Positions 60,812 through 64,000 of a stretch of 64,000 nt of DNA are shown one piece after another. The position numbers were made by a program, and so were the translations under genes. The stretch lies in the NCBI RefSeq assembly GCF_022879575.1, contig NZ_CP084260.1:2775233-2839232 (forward strand), written 5' to 3'. Origin of the DNA: Caballeronia sp. SL2Y3 (lineage in GTDB: Bacteria; Pseudomonadota; Gammaproteobacteria; Burkholderiales; Burkholderiaceae). Every line of letters starts with the position of its first letter. Within the stretch, counting starts at the first letter, position 1. The notes under the pieces were generated by a model. That model made no database searches. It had not been told where the DNA came from and saw only the letters and a program-made list of their open reading frames with translations.

Positions 60812-62479
60812 TCAAGCCACCTTCTTCTTACGCTGTCCCATCATCCGCGTGATGTAGTACTGCTGCGCGATCGACAGCACGTTGTTCACCACGTAATACA
60901 GCACGAGACCCGCCGGAAAGAAGAAGAACATGACCGAGAACGCGATCGGCATGAACATCATCATCTTGGCTTGCACGGGGTCGGGCGGCGTCGGGTTCAG
61001 CTTCGTTTGAAGGAACATCGACACGGCCATCAGCACCGGCAGGATGAAATACGGGTCTTGCTGCGACAGATCGTGAATCCAGCCGATCCACGGCGCGCCG
61101 CGCATTTCCACCGACGACAGCAGCACCCAGTACAGCGAGATGAACACCGGAATCTGAATTACCACCGGCAGACAGCCGCCGAACGGATTCACCTTCTCGG
61201 TCTTGTACAACTCCATCAACTGCGCGTTCATCTTCTGCGGATCGCTCTTGAAGCGTTCGCGAATCTGCTGCATGCGCGGCGTGATTTCCTTCATGCGCGC
61301 CATCGACTTGTAGCTCGCCGCCGACAGCGGGAAAAACACCGCCTTGATCAGCAGCGTCAAGAGCACGATCGCCCAGCCCCAGTTGCCGACGAATCCGTGA
61401 ATCTTTTCGAGCAGCCAGAAAAGCGGCTTGGCGATGATCGTCACCATGCCGTAGTCCTTCACCAGCTCCAGACCCGGCGCGATGCCTTCCAGCATGCGCT
61501 CTTCTTCGGGACCGGCGAAAAGACGCGCATCGACCGTCACGCTCTGTCCCGGCGCGATGGTCTGCACCGGCTGCTGCACGCCCACGCGGTACAGGCTCGG
61601 GTCGATCTTCTGGACGTATATATCGCGCTGCGCGCCTTCCTTCGGAATCCACGCCGACGCAAAGTAGTGCTGCACCATCGCGATCCAGCCGTTGTTCGCG
61701 GACGGCTCGAACGCGGCCTTGTTCTTGTCGATGTCGCTGAAATCGATCTTCTGGAAGTGCTTCTGATCGGTATAGACAGCCGGCCCGATGAACGTGTGCG
61801 AGAAGCGCGGCGTCTCGACCGGCGTGTTGTCGCGCACGAGTTCCATGTAGAGCTTCGGCGTGACCGGCGCATTGCCGACGTTCTCGATCTTCGTATCCAC
61901 GTTGATCACGTAGCTGCCGCGCGTGAACGTGTAGGTCTTCACGACCTTCACGCCGCCCTTCACCGGTGATTCGAACGCGAGCGTCAGCGTCTTCGCGTCC
62001 CCCGACAGCGACGTCTGGCCCGGAACCGCCGTGAACACGTCGTTGTGATTCGGGAAGTCGCCGCCGAGCAGGCCCGTGCGCGCGAGGTACGTGTGGTTCG
62101 CGGTGTGATCGAAGAGCGTGATGTAGAGGTCGGGCTGCTTGCCGTCGCCTTCTTTCAGCAGCGAGAGCTTCGAGAGCGTGCCGCCGCGCGTGTCGATCTC
62201 ACCGGAATACACGTCCGTCGTGAACTTGACGAGTTGCGATGCGGCGGTGGCCGGCGGCGTCGACGTGCCCGGCGCAGCGCCTGCCGGCGCGTTCGTCAGT
62301 TCGGACGGCTGCGCGCCCGGCGTAGCCGAGCCCGGTGCCGGATTGCTGGCGGTCTTGGCCGGCTGCGTCGCGCTCGGGAAGAACATCGACGGGCGCCCAT
62401 GGTCGCGCTGCCAGTTGTCGAACAGCATGACAACTGACACGAAGAAGATGACCCATAGGACGGTGCGTTTGATATCCAT
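60812..62479 (-). CDS. yidC: Membrane protein insertase YidC
   Basis: Inserts and folds inner-membrane proteins, alone or with SecYEG, 555 residues, normal for proteobacteria. An N-terminal signal anchor ([15 protein letters not shown]) is followed by a long periplasmic domain. The conserved C-terminal five-helix core shows [49 protein letters not shown] with the hydrophilic-groove Arg. The Lys-rich end QRKKKVA helps ribosome contact. It follows yidD in the rpmH operon. Confidence 0.97.
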   Translation of the reverse strand: MDIKRTVLWVIFFVSVVMLFDNWQRDHGRPSMFFPSATQPAKTASNPAPGSATPGAQPSELTNAPAGAAPGTSTPPATAASQLVKFTTDVYSGEIDTRGGTLSKLSLLKEGDGKQPDLYITLFDHTANHTYLARTGLLGGDFPNHNDVFTAVPGQTSLSGDAKTLTLAFESPVKGGVKVVKTYTFTRGSYVINVDTKIENVGNAPVTPKLYMELVRDNTPVETPRFSHTFIGPAVYTDQKHFQKIDFSDIDKNKAAFEPSANNGWIAMVQHYFASAWIPKEGAQRDIYVQKIDPSLYRVGVQQPVQTIAPGQSVTVDARLFAGPEEERMLEGIAPGLELVKDYGMVTIIAKPLFWLLEKIHGFVGNWGWAIVLLTLLIKAVFFPLSAASYKSMARMKEITPRMQQIRERFKSDPQKMNAQLMELYKTEKVNPFGGCLPVVIQIPVFISLYWVLLSSVEMRGAPWIGWIHDLSQQDPYFILPVLMAVSMFLQTKLNPTPPDPVQAKMMMFMPIAFSVMFFFFPAGLVLYYVVNNVLSIAQQYYITRMMGQRKKKVA

Positions 62480-62487
62480 GCGTTGTC

Positions 62488-62817
62488 TCAGTGTCGATCG
62501 GTAAGCGCTTTTGCGCCGTTTAGTGGTGAATGCTTTTCTTGGGCGGAACCTGCAGCCGGGCTATCCGCCTGATTGGAAGCGGATGGAGAACCGGAGCCAC
62601 GGGACGGTGTCGGCACGAGATCGACGCCGCCCGCCGAAAAGGGATGGCAGCGGCAGAGCCGTTTTGCGGCGAGATACGTGCCATGCGCGGCGCCATGATA
62701 CTGGATTGCCTCGCGCGCGTAGTCGGAACAGGAAGGGTAAAAGCGGCACCGGTTGCCGAGCAGGGGGCTGATCGCAACCTTGTAGAAGCGCAACAACGCG
62801 ATGAGTGCCGTTTGCAT
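62488..62817 (-). CDS. yidD: Membrane protein insertion efficiency factor YidD
   Basis: Small protein of 109 residues that assists YidC-dependent insertion at the inner face of the membrane. The core [62 protein letters not shown] is characteristic, with three conserved cysteines. The start at 62817 gives the standard N-terminus ([13 protein letters not shown]). An ATG at 62877 that overlaps the rnpA stop as ATGA would add 20 residues and cannot be ruled out. The C-terminal tail is longer than usual. Confidence 0.92.
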   Translation of the reverse strand: MQTALIALLRFYKVAISPLLGNRCRFYPSCSDYAREAIQYHGAAHGTYLAAKRLCRCHPFSAGGVDLVPTPSRGSGSPSASNQADSPAAGSAQEKHSPLNGAKALTDRH

Positions 62818-62873
62818 AAGCTTCGCGCTGCGCGTTCGGTCTGCCGTGGAAGACAAACCGTCGCTGCCGCGCT

Positions 62874-63431
62874 TCATGACCCAGAAGGGCCGGATGAATC
62901 GTCGACGGCGGGCGCCGAAGGCGGCGCCGCCACGGTTTCGGCCACGCGGCGCGCTGCTTCGCGCACGGCACGGTCGAAAAGTACTTCCAGTTCGCCGCGG
63001 CACAGCGCGCCGAGCGGCGGCGAACTGGCGCTCGGCATCGCCTTGCGGTCGATTTTCGCGTGCAGCCGCACGAGGATGTCGAATCCGCGCAGCTCTTCGC
63101 GACGCAGCCGGAACGCCTCGCGCGCAAGCCGCTTGATCAGATTGCGCGTGACGGCGCGCGGCGCCTGCTTCTTGCCGATGACGAGCCCGAGCCGCGCTTC
63201 GTTGCCCGTGGGCTTGCCGTACAGCACGAAGTGCGGCGAACGCCGCCAGGGGCGCAAACGAAAAACGGATGAGAACTCATCCGTTTTCAGCAGCCTTGCG
63301 GCCTTGGGGAACGCGGCCGACGCCGGCAACTCGACGATGTCCTGTTTCAAGACTTCTGTGCGGCGCTCGGCAAGCGGCTCGCCACCTTCCGATGCGTCCG
63401 TCTCCGAACGCGACGCGGCTGCGAGCAGCAC
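62874..63431 (-). CDS. rnpA: Ribonuclease P protein component
   Basis: Protein subunit of RNase P, which trims tRNA precursors. The core begins at [34 protein letters not shown] and has the RNR motif [30 protein letters not shown]. From the GTG at 63431 the protein is 185 residues, with about 35 extra N-terminal residues and a Ser/Pro-rich tail; the family core is about 115-120. A later start, such as the TTG before KQDIVEL, would be closer to the normal length. It lies 9 bases past rpmH. Confidence 0.93.
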   Translation of the reverse strand: MLLAAASRSETDASEGGEPLAERRTEVLKQDIVELPASAAFPKAARLLKTDEFSSVFRLRPWRRSPHFVLYGKPTGNEARLGLVIGKKQAPRAVTRNLIKRLAREAFRLRREELRGFDILVRLHAKIDRKAMPSASSPPLGALCRGELEVLFDRAVREAARRVAETVAAPPSAPAVDDSSGPSGS

Positions 63432-63440
63432 CGATCTGTA

Positions 63441-63575
63441 TTAGATGGCCAGGCGCTTGCGGCCCTTCGCGCGGCGAGCGTTGATGACCTTGCGGCCGCC
63501 GGCGGTCTTCATGCGAACGCGGAAGCCATGGGTGCGCTTGCGGCGCGTCACGGAAGGTTGGTAAGTACGTTTCAT
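63441..63575 (-). CDS. rpmH: 50S ribosomal protein L34
   Basis: Ribosomal protein of 44 residues, very basic: [18 protein letters not shown] at the N-terminus, then [26 protein letters not shown]. First gene of the rpmH-rnpA-yidD-yidC operon, as near most bacterial origins. Its promoter is at 63680-63708. Confidence 0.98.
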
Positions 63576-63679
63576 GGTGCTCTCACTTGAGTTGATTGAC
63601 CGCGCGGGCTTGGCTCCAGTGTGGTCACTGCAAGCACGATGGCCGGAGGTTCAGGAATTCTGTTTTCGCGGAACCCGCT

Positions 63680-63711
63680 ATTTAAACCGTTTTCCTATTG
63701 ACCGTCAATAG
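63680..63711 (-). promoter_or_regulatory. rpmH promoter with an overlapping 8-1-8 palindrome
   Basis: On the minus strand TTGACG (63703-63708), a 17-base spacer and TTAAAT (63680-63685) form a promoter for rpmH. The -35 lies inside CTATTGAC-C-GTCAATAG (63695-63711), a perfect 8-1-8 palindrome, so a protein bound there would affect the operon. Confidence 0.6.
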
Positions 63712-63774
63712 TTTAGCGCCCATCGCCGGTGCAGCGCGGCTCTTTCGCCCTGTTTCGGCGCGGTGATTTGACCC

Positions 63775-63783
63775 TGTGGATAA
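63775..63783 (-). promoter_or_regulatory. DnaA box near the chromosomal origin
   Basis: TGTGGATAA is the perfect complement of the DnaA box TTATCCACA. It lies in the gene-free stretch after rpmH (63712-64000), where dnaA would be expected to the right. Only one exact box is visible, so it may control dnaA rather than mark the whole origin. No gene is seen from 63712 to the window end. Confidence 0.6.
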
Positions 63784-64000
63784 CTCGCGCGCCGCGAGGG
63801 TTTGGCGTTAGAATCTCGCCTTACTCCCAAATATCCGCCCGCTGCTTCGGCCCGCCGTTCGCCCGCAAACCCTTGCGGCGTAAGCCTCCGGAGCATGCCT
63901 GCTTGGCCGTGCCGGGACTTGCCGACCGATCGTATGTCATCGGACGCGTTCGGCAAGCATGGCCGCAGGTGGCGCGCAGCAACCATAACGACCGCACTCG

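Noticed and set aside
63705..63986. 93-codon minus-strand frame after rpmH
   Set aside because: It lies in the origin-proximal spacer with the DnaA box, has no ribosome site and an arginine-rich product.

Overview
The window reads as a piece of a Burkholderiaceae chromosome, most like Paraburkholderia or Caballeronia. Base composition is high in G+C, coding is dense, and gene order is of the Burkholderia type. The right end runs toward the chromosomal origin: rpmH, rnpA, yidD, yidC and mnmE lie in the usual order, and a DnaA box sits in the gene-free stretch where dnaA would follow outside the window. Genus and species are inferred from gene content only.

Layout, left to right. 1-2526: end of a type II secretion operon (gspL partial, gspM, gspN). 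2536-6923: a drug-efflux locus with an OprM/NodT outer-membrane lipoprotein, a small membrane protein, a MarR regulator and an EmrB-type DHA2 transporter; no membrane-fusion protein is present. 6934-10483: a lipoprotein, gshA and ada. 10484-10809: a gene-free stretch with a strong small-RNA candidate. 10810-19944: hslVU, a cysteine-poor dksA, a COG0523 metallochaperone GTPase, rlmI, xerC, a DUF484 gene, dapF and an LpxL-type acyltransferase. 20045-21471: metK, with a leader that can hide its own ribosome binding site. 21492-26477: a PhyH dioxygenase, DUF3185, an MscS channel, an aldo/keto reductase and ferredoxin-NADP reductase. 26739-29888: a soluble two-component pair and an amino acid permease. 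30118-37505: an eight-gene cox/xdh-type molybdenum hydroxylase operon (coxS-L-M-D-E-G and an XdhC/CoxI chaperone). 37537-46243: a Fur-linked PepSY gene, srkA, two MFS transporters, a dienelactone hydrolase, a branched-chain amino acid binding protein and a HugZ-like protein. 46611-50140: an H-NS-like protein, a CDF zinc exporter, an Lrp regulator, an exonuclease and a metallo-hydrolase. 50305-54677: a second small-RNA candidate, rlpA, rsmI, yraN, diaA, a DolP-like BON lipoprotein and a cytochrome c. 54744-54819: tRNA-Ala(CGC). 54932-59357: VOC protein, yaeQ, secreted protein, LysE exporter, NTF2-like protein and mnmE. 59619-60718: two small regulator-like genes inserted between mnmE and yidC. 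60812-63575: yidC, yidD, rnpA and rpmH.

Most of the window is housekeeping. The observations most worth following are an intergenic small RNA at 10682-10742 with two copies of an anti-Shine-Dalgarno-like TGTCTCCTCC; a perfect 15-bp inverted repeat at 20165-20229 that covers the metK ribosome binding site and ends in its start codon; the face-to-face efflux promoters sharing one palindrome at 4665-4691; a further small-RNA candidate at 50317-50377; and the regulator pair placed between mnmE and yidC. No CRISPR array, insertion sequence or rRNA was seen.
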